NCBI GenBank assembly: GCA_037349105.1
Contig: JAYJMM010000109.1
Location: 3,614,001 to 3,678,000, forward strand
Length of the DNA: 64,000 nucleotides
Direction of reading: 5' to 3'
Source of the DNA: Limnomonas spitsbergensis
Lineage: Eukaryota; Chlorophyta; Chlorophyceae; Chlamydomonadales
The notes beneath the pieces are model-generated. The model saw only the letters and a list, made by a program, of their open reading frames with translations. It was not told where the DNA came from and did no database searches. Below are positions 1-12,376 of this stretch, one piece after another (the first letter of the stretch is position 1; the number at the start of each line of letters is the position of its first letter). Position numbers and translations under genes: made by a program.

Positions 1-32
1 AATAATGCATTGGATTCTGACCCGAATCACAG

Positions 33-3000
33 GAGGGGGCGGCAAGGAAGAAACCCGTGTCTTCAAAGCTCTGCTGCACGCTGGGACCCTCCTCCAGTGA
101 TTTCGAGACAATTTGCGAGCTTCTGGTGGCGGGAATGAAGGCAAGAGTATACCTTCTCAATTGTGTGTCTGCGAGGTCATAACGCCACCCGCTTCCTGTT
201 CAGATGGCTCGGTTCGACTTCACTTGGGGTACGCCCGAGCTTCATCAGGCCACCTTAGATCTCCTCCGCTCAGCCATGCAGAAGACGGAGACTTACTGTG
301 CAATCGTCATGGAAGCCGTGGGCAGGGAGATCATTGTGCTGAATAGGTCAGAATCCTCTCTGGCATGGGTGCCCCATGCAAGGCACATGGCTAGCCCCTG
401 ACGGGCCTACCGGTATTTCTTGTCGATCCCTGTCCTGCCTGCTGTTCCTCTGTGACCTCCCTCAAGCTAGCCTTCCTGTCGCCCTCTTCCGCAGGCCCCA
501 GGAGGCGATCATGCTGGAGGAGGGCCAAGTGGTCACACTCACATGTGATAAGACGGCGAAAGCGAGCAGTACCGTACTGCCGGTGTCCATGTTGACCACA
601 TTCTTTGGTCAGGACCTCAATTGTGGAGACTCCATCTTCGTGGCCCAGGTACTTATCGCGGATCATAACACTAGAGGTCTCCGCTCAATTACCACCGCAC
701 ATGACTCAACAGGCCTATGCATGCAGTAGGCCTCTAGTGAGTGTTCTTTGTGCCGTGCAACAATACCGGGCGTTTCACGTCTGGTAATTGGAATGTGCAC
801 AATCTAAATCCCGCGTAAAGTGATTATCAGATGGTGCTGGTCATTTACCTGTGGTGGTGGCAAGGAATCAAAATGGGAAAGGCATGTATACTTCGCATGA
901 GCCCAGGAAGCTGGACGAAAAACTTAGAATTGACAGACTGTGTCTGCATGGTTGACTCATGTTAAGGAGGACTGGCCCATGCATGGAAAACGGATGTCTG
1001 AATGCTGCCCCCCTATGTTCCATGCAGTACCTCTTTGCTGGCAGCGATACCTCCTCGGCGTACCTGACGGTGCAGAAGGTGCGGCAGAGGCAGATTGACT
1101 GGAGTACCGGGGCCGACAACTATATGGCAACGCACATGTAGCTCTTTCCCTGCGTTACTCATGAGTCAAAACGCCGCTCCAAACAAACCAGGGCTGCTAC
1201 GCCCTAATTGGGGTTACGCATGCACTAGAGGCTGTCGGGATGTATGTGCACAAATGGTCTGCGGGATCCTCCATTAAGTATACAACTTGCCCTTGGGCTT
1301 GAACTGAGAAAGCCTCCCATTTATCTGCAGCAGCTGGTAGAAGCAGAAACTGGACATTCAGCACTTGGTTTCACAGGCTGCCCACCTAGAGCAATGAAGG
1401 AGCACAAGCGTACTGGTTCTTCACGAGCACAAGCGTACTAGGTTTTCGCAGCCTGCCTGTCTAGAGCAGTGAAGAGGCCGCAATAGATGCCGGGAGCTCT
1501 GAAAGCACTCCTCACATGCCCCAGCCCTAGGATTAACGAACCTGCCGTCCCCTGCCCTCAATAATCATTTAAAAGATGAGGAACTGAATGCCACCTGTGG
1601 CCAGGTGAGTGGGACGACGTGTACCTGCACCGTCAACAACTCCTGCAGCCTGGAGGGCCTGCAGCTGACGGTGCACCTGTCGAACCTGTCATACGCCGAC
1701 ACACCGGTGCTGTCCTCTGAGGACATTTCGAACATAACCACTTGGGGCAAGAAGAACGAGGTGAGCGGAGGGGCTGTGTGCAGGGCATGTCTCTTGCAGT
1801 GGGGCCCAAGTGCGACGTAGGAGTTGGACTCACATTTTGCATAATTTACTTTTTAGTTTGCCAAATTAAGTCCCGACATGTAAGCTGGGAAGCTGTACGC
1901 AGGGCATAGCTCCCGCAGCAGGGGTAAAGTAGTTGGACTGCCAAATTTTTGAACTGCTTTTTGAAGTAGCCAAATCAGGTCCTGACACGTGAGTCCTCAA
2001 TATTCTGTCACCTGCTGCCATTTGTTTGCAGATCGACTTTGTCAGCCTTCCGTTTGTGCAGTCTGCAACAGACATCCAGGAGTGCAAGGATCTGCTGAAG
2101 AGGTCAGAAGATGGGATATTCGTAGGGTGATCAGCGCTTGTGTTTGGTTTCACGTTCCCGCGCGCACGTTGTTATTCACGACTCACCGGTATTAACGTTG
2201 GGTCCGGGCGTGGACTCGTCCAGCAGAACCTTTAACTCCACCCAGCTGTCTCTCTTGCTTTGACTCCCTGGCGACCAGAGCTCATACCCACCCAAGAGCG
2301 AGTGCTCCAGTCACTCCCAAGAGTCTCAAGTTAAGCAATGGTATGGCCATAGACTTCGGGTGAAGCAATAAATGCTGTGTTTTCGCCCCCTGCAGCTGCG
2401 GCCTCCCGTCAACCCAGGTAATTGCCAAGATTGAGACCATCGAGGGGCTCAAGCAAAGCGATGCAATCATCAGCGCTGCGGACGCGATCATCTTCAGCCG
2501 TGGGAACATGGGCATTTGCCTGGATGCAGAGAAGGTGTTCCTGGCCCAGAAGGGCCTGGTCCGGGCATGTAACCTGGCGGGCAAGCCGGTCTACGTGACA
2601 CGCGTTGTGGACACCATGACAGGTGCACACAGGGGCAGGTAGTACGCTGCTGGGTGCCTGGGCCTGGATCAGGCTGTAGGTTAAAAGGTACCAGGGCGTG
2701 GTGCAAGTGGTAAGCTGCTTGGCACCAAGGCCTTGGGCAGGCAGTATGCTGCTCGCTTTTGGGGCCCAGATCAGGTGATACACTGCTGGGTACCAGGGCC
2801 TTGGGCAGGCAGTATGCTGCTCGCTTTTGGGGCCTAGATCAGGCGGTACACTGCTGGTCACCAGGGTCTTGGGCAGGCAGTAAACTGCTGGGCACCGGGG
2901 CCTAGATCAGGTGATACACTGCTGGGCACCAGGGCCTTGGGCAGGTAGTAAACTGCTGGGCACCGGGGCCTAGATCAGGTGATACACTGCTGGGCACCAG

Positions 3001-5865
3001 GGTCTTGGGCAGGCAGTACGCTGCTGGGCACTGGGGCCTAGATCAGGTGATACACTGCTGGGCACCAGGGCCTTGGGCAGGTAGTAAACTGCTGGGCACC
3101 AGGGCCTAGATCAGCTGATACACTGCTGGGCACCAGGGCCTTGGGCAGGTAGTAAACTGCTGGGCACCGGGGCCTAGATCATGTGATATACTGCTGGGCA
3201 CCAGGGCCTTGGGCAGGCAGTACGCTGCTGGGCACCGGGGCCTAGGTCAGGTGATACACTGCTGGGCACCAGGGCCTTGGGCAGGTAGTACGCTGCTGGG
3301 CACCGGGGCCTAGATCAGGTGATACACTGCTGGGCACCAGGGCCTTGGGCAGGTAGTACGCTGCTGGGCACCGGGGCCTAGGTCAGGTGATACACTGCTG
3401 GGCACCAGGGCCTTGGGCAGGCAGTACGCTGCTGGGTACCAGGGCCTAGATCAGGTGATACACTGCTGGGCACCAGGGCCTTGGGCAGGCAGTAAACTGC
3501 TGGGCACGAGCATCCATGGTTGCCTGGCGGTAACTCTGTCTGGAAAGGAATTGTCTGCACTCTGTATTGCTGTGGTGGTGTCTGACAGTGACTTGCTCTT
3601 CAGAGAAACAGACGCCCTTCAGAGAAGCATGCACGATCCCTAATGGGGCCTTGGTTTCTATGAGCTCCATCCAAAGCTTGACAACGGGCTGTTGTGTGCT
3701 GCGCCCCACCCTGAACATTGGGAGGGAGTGCTTCGTGTTGACCTGGTTCACTGCTGTCGCTTGGCCCAGGCATTCCAGGACGATGCCAAATATACGATTT
3801 TCTTGTGTGTGCAGATGCACCAAGGCCGACTCGTGCCGAGGCAACTGATGTGGCCAACCTCGTGCTGGATGGTGCGGATGGGATCCTCTTGGCTTCGGAG
3901 ACCTTCAGGGGCAAGTGAGTGGGGCAGCCAGGCTGGAAAGCATGATCGGAGGGGACCCTAAAACCTGGTGAGAAACGTGTGGAAGCCTGCATTAGGGGTT
4001 GGGGGTCAAGGAATTTGCTTGCGAGCAGATGGCTGAGCTGCCAGCCAGGAAGGAGATGCATATCATGGGTGTCTATTGCATTGGTATTTATTTAATGAAC
4101 TAGTTTAAGTTAAAACACTTCCATGCTGCTTCAATTTCGCGCCGATATGCCATTCAAAGCTGGTTATCAGTGACGAGGCTGCAGATCTGCTGTTGAGGGA
4201 TCTGCCCGTGAATGTGTTTCCGCTGCCCTCAGGTACCCGGTCAACACCGTCACAACGATTTCGGACATCTGCCGTCAGGCGGAGGAGGTCTTTGACTCGA
4301 GAGCTTTTTATGCAGCAAGCATGCAGGCCCTGGGCTGCCACAGGCTCATCCCCGAAATGCAAAAGGTGCCCCGCGAGCTTAGGCTGATGTGTAATTGTGT
4401 ACCTGTCTTGGCTGTATTGTGTAGCTGGAACTCTTTGCAGTCTGCGGCTTCAGCTGGGATTGTGTTTGGATTATTTACTGTAATCTGGCCAGATCTGCTT
4501 GATGGATCTGATTAATTCTGAAGGATGGTTCAGTCTCCTGCTTATACTGGCTGGCTGTGACACTGGTCAGACAGCACGGTTATGCCGCTTTGCTGACGTC
4601 CTCGCCCTCGTTTTATTTCCTCATGTAGTCAGAGGCTCTGGCCTCGTCAGCTGTGCGGGTTGCGGAGAAGTCAGGGGCCACGCTGATGATTGTGTTTACC
4701 GTCACTGGGAGGACAGCGAGGCTGCTGGCCAAGTACAAGCCTTGGCAGCCCATTCTTGCGGTACGGACAGAAATGGGAAAGTTTGCGTGGGACCCTTCTA
4801 GGGGCTCACTTGTGCATAGTGACACACACACTATGTTTCACAATAATTTAGGGTCTCCCTTTGTCACACCATACCTTACCATTGTTGCCCATGCAAAGCA
4901 CTACATGTTGCCACGCATGGCCCCAGCTGGACTTCCTGGAATTTGACTTTTCTGTCTTTTTTGTTTGCAGTTCTCATAAAACCTCGATGCATCCCTAACC
5001 ACTGTTCCCTCCTATGATAACCAATTTCGCAGTTGATCTGCCCTAACCCACTGACGGCCACCTACTCGGGCCTGAGGCTGAACGCTTCTCAGGCAAGTGG
5101 ATTGTAATTGTGTTGACGTTTTACAACTAGGGCTCCAGTGCTTGAAACCTGGTGCATGGGTGATTGACTGCCTGATTGATGGGTGCTTGCTTGCATTTCA
5201 GGATAACTTGGTTGGCTGCGAAGAGTGCTTCAAGGTCAACGGGTAAGTGCTTGGATGCGGCTCTGGCTCCTCCATAGCACTGGTTATTTGAGCCCTCAGC
5301 CACAATTCAGCTACATTACAGCCTTTGGCTGAGGGGACTGGTGCAGGAGACCCTAATGCTTGGGCCACCGACCGAAGGCCGGTCAAGGCTTAGTCCCAAT
5401 GGGCCCAGTGACGGCGGCCCCCCCCCGAAGGTCGTCTGGCGAGCACAAACGTACATGGTGTTCAGCATTGTTGCCCTGAAGGGTATTCCCGGTCTTGCTC
5501 GCGGTGTTGCAGGGCCAAATCATTGTGAAGCTGATAGTGAATGCCCATGCGCTGGCAGAGTGTTCCTGCAATGCTGCCCTGCAATGCGCCATGGCTCGCA
5601 TTGGACACTGAGGTGACTGCTGCACTTGCGCAGGGGTGGAAGCACAGTGCTGCGACAGTGCCTGTCCTACCGAGGTGTCATTCCTATCATGCCTTCCTCT
5701 GAGAAAGAGGACAGCGTGGAGCTCCTGGCCTACGCTTTGGCCTATGCCAAGGCGAACGGGCTGGTTGCGATCGGTGACCGGGTCGTAGTGTCTCAATGTC
5801 CTCGAAAGGACACGAGCTCAGTGATGGAGGAGAAGGGCGTCGTCAGCCTGGTACAGGTCTCGTAA
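33..5865 (+). CDS. PYK: Pyruvate kinase, plant cytosolic type (first exon outside window)
   Basis: Pyruvate kinase catalyses phosphoenolpyruvate + ADP to pyruvate + ATP, the last step of glycolysis. Exons read by hand: 33-140, 204-346, 495-648, 1028-1078, 1605-1760, 2032-2102, 2396-2622, 3815-3914, 4233-4365, 4629-4760, 5033-5092, 5202-5242, 5634-5865. They sum to 1608 nt in one frame (535 residues plus TAA). Visible family motifs are CTLGPSS near the start, MARFDFTWG, the active-site strand [40 protein letters not shown], and a C-terminal domain ending VSLVQVS. The SRGN form, where animal and bacterial enzymes have ARGD, is typical of plant cytosolic enzymes. No ATG follows the in-frame TGA at 18-20, and an acceptor AG lies at 31-32, so the true start is in an upstream exon. 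Two introns (141-203, 5093-5201) have GC-AG ends. The exon 1 boundary is the least certain. Confidence 0.93.
2735..3505 (+). repeat. Intronic minisatellite, about 68-bp unit, about 11 copies
   Basis: This tandem array fills most of the pyruvate kinase intron 2623-3814. The unit can be recognised by the core gatacactgctgggcacc, which recurs at about 2912, 2981, 3049, 3117, 3185, 3253, 3321, 3389 and 3457. The spacing is a steady 68-69 bases. Units differ by a few substitutions (tagtaaact or cagtacgct; ctagatcag or ctaggtcag). The unit itself is bipartite: two half-units each contain ctgctgggcacc followed by ggggcct or agggcctt. Earlier, more divergent copies start near 2640. Confidence 0.95.
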
Positions 5866-7029
5866 GGCCGGGAAGGAGAGCTGACGACACACGTAGATTT
5901 TGGGAGGTCCTCGTTAGGATACATTTGATCCAATAGTGGCCACGTTCTCTCATTGAGATTTAGCTTAGCGCTTGTGTCTAGTGCTCTAATGTTTTGCTCA
6001 ATGAAATGGTAGGAGTCTAGTTGAGGAGCCAAGCATGCATGCACATGAGATTTAGCTTCCTGACGGGAAAACTGTTTGGTTAATTGTCTTCTAAACTAGG
6101 AATCTGAAGTGATCAAAGGAAAAGCCGCCTTTCATTTGGGCGGCCCAAGCTTGTAGTCCGACTCCCCACTTATTTCTAGACTTCCTTGCTCCGGTATTTA
6201 CAGTAAAACTATGACTGCTGAGGCAGCAGCCCTGCGTCATCTGCCATTAGTTCAATCCATTGAGGAGGCAAAATACAGGCTTGCCCATCATGGGCGCACA
6301 CGCTTTGCTGACATTTAAAAAAAATACAAGTGGCATGTGAATGGGGTAAGTGTGCATGGCATCTCTGCTTGTGGTGGCTTTCATAAAGGTTGCCGGGTGT
6401 AGCCGGTAGGTCGACACAGAAAATCTTCTGAATGACTGTCACTGCCCATGCTTGCTTCTTCATAGATTTATCTGACTGGTGCAGACACTGCCTATCAGGG
6501 CAACATCACTAATCGTGAAGTGGCCCAGCAATTAGGAGTCATGCGCAGAAAGTTCTTTTCTTTGGACTTGGAAGGTGTGAGGGCGGCCGCCCAACCGTGG
6601 AAAACCTGAGACGCAGAGACACAAAAAACAGCCCGGGTGCGCATGGGGCCCTCGTCGGCAGCTGAGAAAGTGCGTTTCTACTCAATTTCCTGGCACAAGC
6701 GTCTCTGTTGATTTGGAGTATGGACTGCACCCCTGTCGAGTGTCCACCCTACCGCTACCGGTGTCTGCAGCAACCGACTCCGTACCGGCGTATACTACTA
6801 CCAGGGATAGATAGACTCTGACCAAGGACTTGAACTCTGCTCCGTACCCTCAATCAACCCTCTCACCTCACTCCACCCTCTGTCGGGGCTGAGTTTTCAC
6901 ATCGCACTCCTCACCTGACCCGTTTTCCTTAATGAGATAATGAAATTTGTGCTTGAAAATTTGCCAACATATTGCTGGACCGATATGTAGCCGCAGCACT
7001 GCGGAGGAACTCTGACGGGCTGTGACGGC
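5866..7029. other. Intergenic region between pyruvate kinase and CDP-DAG synthase genes
   Basis: This region holds the pyruvate kinase 3' UTR and the upstream region of the next gene. I see no conserved coding exon. It carries one copy of a dispersed repeat (6541-6671, listed separately). No TGTAA polyadenylation signal is obvious just after the pyruvate kinase stop. The transcription start of the CDP-DAG synthase gene cannot be placed. Confidence 0.6.
6541..6671. repeat. Dispersed repeat family B, copy 1
   Basis: About 130 bases here match 12244-12376 in the same orientation with only scattered differences. Shared blocks include ttcttttctttggactt, aaggtgtgag, gagacgc and gtgcgcatggggccctcgtc followed by ggcagct. 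Both copies lie outside genes. I see no coding capacity, terminal inverted repeats or target duplications at the limits of similarity, so the element class is unknown. Confidence 0.85.
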
Positions 7030-9705
7030 ATGTTGTCAACGTCATATAAATGCGTGCATCAGATAGAATATTTGGTGCCTCAGCGGCCTTTTACTATAAG
7101 ATCGTTTCGTCGACCCCTCGGGTCAGTACCTGGAGGCAGCTGGCTTTCTCCTCAGAAGACTTACCTGGACCGGATCAAGAACAGCTGCGCAAGTAACCCT
7201 GCTGCTAGAAGTGCGCTTCTAGATGAGCAGCTCGCAGCAGCAGCGGCAGATCTGGCCGCTGCTCAATCTGCAATGGCCAGCCCTATTCCCGAGGACCCTG
7301 CTAAGGAGTCGACTCCCAAGACGCATGGGTTTAGTGAGCCAACGCAGAGCTGGGGTGCATCCATGGACGAAGATGGTGATGCTGCTCTGCAGTCCGATGC
7401 AGCTCAGCCCGTGACACCCCAAAAAACCGGCGGCCTTGCCAAGCGAGTCGTGTTCGGCGTGCTCATGGGAGTCATTGGGGCGTTTGCAGTCCTCGTGAAG
7501 CCGGTGTTCCTTGTAGCCATCACATTCGTCTCCTACCAGGCCACGATCGAGTACTACAGCATGGTCACTAGCAAGGTGCTTGTCTCTATTCAACTCATCG
7601 AACACCTATCATACCCACCCGCGCAGAACAAAGAAATAAGAACTTACTTGGCTGCCCCTGTTGACATTCTTGTGATCAATCTGTGACTGCCATTTCGTCA
7701 TGCTGGAGCCATGCAAAGGCCGACCCTCCTGCATTCTCTCCCCCATGCCTCTACTAGGGTATCACCAAGGGCATGGCACCGCCGCCGCCGCTGGTGAGCT
7801 CTCTCACAACGGTCCTCTGTGTGAGCATGGTGCTGCTCAGCTTTTACTACCGTGGCAAGAGCGGCACTGTTCTGGCCGTTGCAGCCTTCTTCCTGCTGAT
7901 CATGAACCTGGTTGCGATCAAGAAGCCGACCTTCAGTATGCTAGCGTCAACACTGTTCGGAGTCTTCTACTGTGGTGGGTAGCAGGCATCAGCCCATAAC
8001 GTTCATGTAGGCCAGGCTGGTGCCATGCAATGTTGATTTTAGGATACACCAGGCCATCTTAGGGGGCCAGGTAAATGGCCATCGCTGTGCAGATGTGGAC
8101 CAAACCTTGCGTAGTCTGAACTGTAGCTGATGCCTGCGATATGGACTGTGCTGCCATGCGAAGCTGCGATGCATGCGAGGTTGGTAACTAGTGAGGATGC
8201 GCGTGAGCCCCTGAGCCACGTCCATGTCGTATTCACGCTACACAACACATTTTTGAAGTTGTTCTCATGTGCATGCTTGCCGCCCAGGGTGGCTTCCAAG
8301 CTTCTGGGTCAAGTTGCGGCTGCTGCCCATGGCGGCGCCCGACATCCCTATTCTGGTCAGTGGATTTGTATGGGCGCATCACAGTCGCATAGGTGGTAGG
8401 TATGTGCCGTTTGCTGCTTTTGCTTCAGACATTTTGTGTGACACCTGGAGTACATGTTGTGTTGTGCTTGTTTGTGCTCTATGAAGGAGCCTGAATGATG
8501 TTGACCTAAGTACAGATAAGGACATATATGTCTTGTGTTATTCCTGGCAATTTCGGCCTGATTTAAGCCTGACAGGGACAGCTGTGCTATCATATGAAGG
8601 AGCCTGATGGGTGTGTTGCTTTGTTCAATTGTTTGCAGCCTGTTCTGGTGGGGCCTCTCACTGGATGGACGGTGGGCCTCCTTGCTACCTTCATATCGGC
8701 TGCATGTGTGGTGGCAGCCGACACGGGTGCCTACTTCGTCGGTGAGTCACCGCCTGGTTCATGCAGTCATGTACAGGCTTCTTTCTTTTTGTTTCTTAAC
8801 CTTCACTTTGCCCAATGAATGCCTTGATTGATTGACTAAATTTGTATGGATGGTATGCAGGCAAGAATTTGGGCCGAACAAAGCTCACGGACATCAGCCC
8901 AAAGAAGACTGTTGAGGGCGCATTGGGGGGCCTGGCCAGCAGTGTTGCCGTTGCTATGACGCTTGCTAAGCTGACTCATTGGCCAGCCACGCCCCTGGCA
9001 GCAGCTGGACTTGGGGTGAGAGGGTGCTCCTAATCTAGGCGCAAGGACCTTCAGGTCGGGCTGCCTGATGAAACTTGACACTACAGACGTTGCTATTTTT
9101 TCTCACCAGTTGCCTTTGTGCGCTGCTCCGGTGCAATGTCTGGGGCATATTGTCTAGCTTGCTGGTTTGAGATGATCCACATGCCCAAACCAATGCGATA
9201 GTCCATGTGCTGAAAGCAGTTTGCAGGCACCTTTCCCAAGCATGAAATGTGAAGCTCCGCTGTGCTGTGAACATTTAACACTAACTCCATGTGTCCCCTG
9301 CTGGACCCAGGTTATCACTTTCTTCTCGAGCCTGTTTGGAGATCTCATTGAGTCCATAATCAAACGAGATGCTGGCATGAAGGTGGGCTGCGCATTTCGA
9401 ACTGGCTGGATTTCTTGCAGCACAAATGTGTGCTTGAGGTAGCAGCATAAACGCTCGACCGCCGGAGTGCTTGATGTGCTTGACAGATGACACACGCAGC
9501 ATGCTTGAAACTGTCTCCTCATCTGTCATGCTTGGGACTTCCTGCTTTTACCCCCCGGCTGTTGTTTCCTCTGCAGGATTCTGGCAACCTGATTCCGGGC
9601 CATGGCGGCCTATTGGACCGATTTGACAGCTACATGTTCACAGGCGCAGTCACATACTTCTACATTGTGTTTGTTCTGCCGGTCATGCCATCGTTGGGCT
9701 TGTAA
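7030..9705 (+). CDS. CDS: Phosphatidate cytidylyltransferase (CDP-diacylglycerol synthase), plastid type
   Basis: The enzyme makes CDP-diacylglycerol from phosphatidic acid and CTP, the precursor of phosphatidylglycerol in thylakoids. Exons: 7030-7575, 7758-7974, 8288-8355, 8639-8741, 8861-9015, 9311-9382, 9577-9705. The total of 1290 nt is in frame (429 residues plus TAA). Residues 1 to about 135 are non-conserved and rich in Ser, Ala, Gln and Arg, consistent with a plastid transit peptide and linker. The rest is a series of hydrophobic segments. The family signature is complete and spans the last two exons: ESIIKRDAGMKDSGN, then LIPGHGGLLDRFDSYMFTG. The block AADTGAYFVGKNLGRTKL and SPKKTVEGALGG is the other conserved region. 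The first ATG at 7030 was chosen; an additional upstream exon is possible. Confidence 0.93.
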
Positions 9706-10474
9706 GTCGTGTTTGCACTCGTCATGAGCGGGAAGGTAGCCACGGAAGACCGGAAGAGCCATATTCTTGATGACCATGATATCATGGAGTACTAACAAAG
9801 AACTGATGGAAAACTGACGAATCTTGGTCTTGTTTGTTGGCAAACTTAGGGTCTGTATTTGCGTTCTTACAATGTGAAACAATGCTCCATCTTCAGCCCC
9901 GTGGCATGTTTCCAGAAGGGCGTAGCGTTGATGGCCGTGCCTTCGTTTACCAATTAGGGTTCATGTTAGTTTTTATGTCAATGGTTGTATGGTGAATTCT
10001 TCTTTCAAATCTGCACCTGGTAATACAATGCAGGGAATCTTTTCGCCCCCTGTTTCTACAAATTAAGGTGACATCCCTCGAAGCCCTACGAATTGTATTT
10101 GTCATTGAATGCTCATGGGTGTTTCAGACCTGCCCCCTCAAACCACTCTGGGCTTCGGCATGAGGCCAAACTGTCAGGGCTGAATTTGATGCTCTGAGAG
10201 GCTTTGTCGCCTTAATCTCCATCCGATCTCTTCCCGTCCCCAAGCAAGGCTGGTGTCGCGTGATAGCTCAGTGGCTGTGCAGAAACGGTGCAGCTCCTGA
10301 AAGGGTGTGCACTGGGGTAATTAATCACTTTGATGTAAAGAAGGGTAACTGACATAAGGTAGTTGTACTGCTAAGACGTTAGAGCTGTGAGTATACATCT
10401 GCGAGGACGATAGATCAAAACAAAATATGCAAGGAACTGTTATAACTGCTTAGAGCTGGCACAATTCAATAACG

Positions 10475-10535
10475 TTACACCTCTGGACCCGCTCAAAGCT
10501 CGGCCGCGTGGGCGCCCAACTGTTCAGAAGGGAGA
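10475..10535 (+). repeat. Dispersed repeat family A, copy 1
   Basis: This copy shares the family core gttac-cctctgg-ccc-gctcaaa followed by gctcggccgcgtgggcgcc. It is followed by a purine-rich tail. Copy 2 starts about 125 bases further on, so the two may be a local duplication. Confidence 0.8.
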
Positions 10536-10597
10536 AAGGAAGAAACTTAAAGGAAGAGGGGGGGGGAGAAACAAAAAGAAAGGCCGGGAGTTAAGGT

Positions 10598-10685
10598 ATG
10601 TCAATGACGTTACTTCTCTGGGCCCTGCTCAAAAAGGCTCGGCCGTGTGGGCGCCTGACTGAAAAAAGTTTGAAGGCAACATGGA
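10598..10685 (+). repeat. Dispersed repeat family A, copy 2 (longest)
   Basis: The copy runs from tcaatgacgttac through cctgctcaaaaaggctcgg to a tail of adenines and purines. A plausible Pol III A or B box is not visible, so calling it a SINE would be guesswork. Other copies in the window are at about 13815, 18750, 18886 and, inverted, 53090-53165. Confidence 0.8.
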
Positions 10686-12024
10686 AACAACACAAGGGGG
10701 CAGGACAAAAGAAAGGAGGAAAACGTGGGTCACAGGGAAAGAGGGAGAAGAACACAAAGGAAAGAAATACCCCCCCCCCCAAAAGGAAAAGGCAGCCCGA
10801 AGTACCCTTGCCCCTCTCAAGCCTATTCCTCAATAAGGCAAAGAAAAGCAACAAAACTAGGCCTCAACAAAGCGTACGACGCTATCAACAAAAGTTAGAG
10901 CCTGGCACCGAGGGGGGGGCAAAAAGTCAAACACCCCATCATCAAAAAAATGTAAAACGACCCCTGGCTACCCCCCCCCCGCCTCCGGAACCTAGTAAAA
11001 CCAGGGGGTAAAACCTTAATTTCTCAGTCAAAAATCAGAATCTCAGGGAGGGAGCGGGGTCAATTTCTATCAGCTCAAAAGTGCGCTTCTATTGGTTTCG
11101 ACAAATGTACATGGTTCACGAATGTCAAGTGGTGAAACAAAAGGATATACCATTGCTCTTGCTACCACCTGCCAGCTACCTATCCTCGCTAGAGACCATG
11201 AGGCTCAAGAAACGAGAGGACTCTCGCACGAGTGGCAGCAAACTAGCATCTAACTTGAACAGGGCCTGTGAGCTGCAAATGGCCAATTTGCGACGAAGGG
11301 CTGGCCGACAGGAGGTGCGTAGCCGGGGCAGCTGGAAAGCTCTCGCAACACCACAACACCGGGGGTCGCTTGGGTCGCTACATCCGAAGATAGGAGCTGC
11401 TGTTGCGGGCTCTCGGGTGAGGCCTCAGCAGCATGACCAACAGCTGCTGCTAGAGCGAGAGGCATTACGGCAGCCGCATGCTCGATAGCAGGAGCAGCAG
11501 CCGGAGCAAGAGCTGAAGGAGTAGCAGAAGTAAAAGAGAGGTAAATTATGTGATTGTGCGCTGTCGCTTCGTCGAGTTCGCCTTGGCCAGCCTCTCAGCT
11601 CCTCTCTTGCACTCTTTCCCATGTTATTGATTTTCTTAGGGCCACTGGGTTGTCTGTGAATTTTAAGAACTTCAAACAATGCTCACAGCAGGTTGGCATT
11701 GCTTAATTAATAGTAACTACCAATGCAGGCACATCGTGTGAGTCCATAATGGGTGTACACACAACGGTGCATGTGGTTTCTGAGCCATGACACCCCCCCA
11801 TGTCAAAATTGCATGCCAAGAGGAGTCTGGCATTCTGTTTGGAATTTTCTATGATGCATATCTGTAGCAAATGACAGTGGGAATGCAACGCTGTAGCTAT
11901 CGTCTCAATCTGATGTTTCAAAAAAAGATATAAAAAATCCAAAAAATACCTTTATTTTTATCCCCCTCCCCCCCCACTTTGCCCCTCCGTATCTCCCAGC
12001 CCCCTGGGCCAAAAACAATTTAAG

Positions 12025-12066
12025 ACCAGATATGGAAAGCTCTCGTTAAGCTCTACAACTTGAGAT
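12025..12066. repeat. Short repeat, inverted relative to 19018-19062
   Basis: The sequence around gatatggaaagctctcgtt and aagctctacaa is found as its reverse complement at 19018-19062 with about four differences over 40 bases. Both copies are next to AT-rich sequence. They could be the ends or fragments of one element family. Confidence 0.7.
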
Positions 12067-12243
12067 GATATAGTGTTTTCAGTTTTGTTTGCTCCCCCCT
12101 CGCCTGGCACAAGTATGCCATGTTTCTAGTATACGGCACTTCTAGGGGTGGCAAAAGTGCCCGCCGTAGGATGCCGGCCATTGATCTTCCTTAGTGGGCA
12201 GGTGAAGCTTAGGGTGGACTAGGTCGCTATAAGGGACCTCTCC

Positions 12244-12376
12244 GCTAAGTGTTTTCTTTTCTTTGGACTTAACAAGGTGTGAGGCCGGCTGCCCAACCCT
12301 AGAAAACCCGAGACGCTGACACACAAAAAACAACAGCACGGGTGCGCATGGGGCCCTCGTCGGCAGCTAAGAAAAG
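12244..12376. repeat. Dispersed repeat family B, copy 2
   Basis: This is the partner of 6541-6671, in the same orientation, about 5.7 kb away. It has small indels relative to copy 1 (extra aac after ggactt, extra aca before gcacggg) and nearly identical ends at gtgcgcatggggccctcgtc. Confidence 0.85.

Noticed and set aside
10255..10325. Possible tRNA gene: a tagctcagtggc block resembles an A box
   Set aside because: No B box (ggttcga-tcc) at the right distance and no cloverleaf stems could be formed.
10598..11011. 137-codon Lys-rich open frame
   Set aside because: It is a translation of a family A repeat and purine-rich low-complexity DNA.
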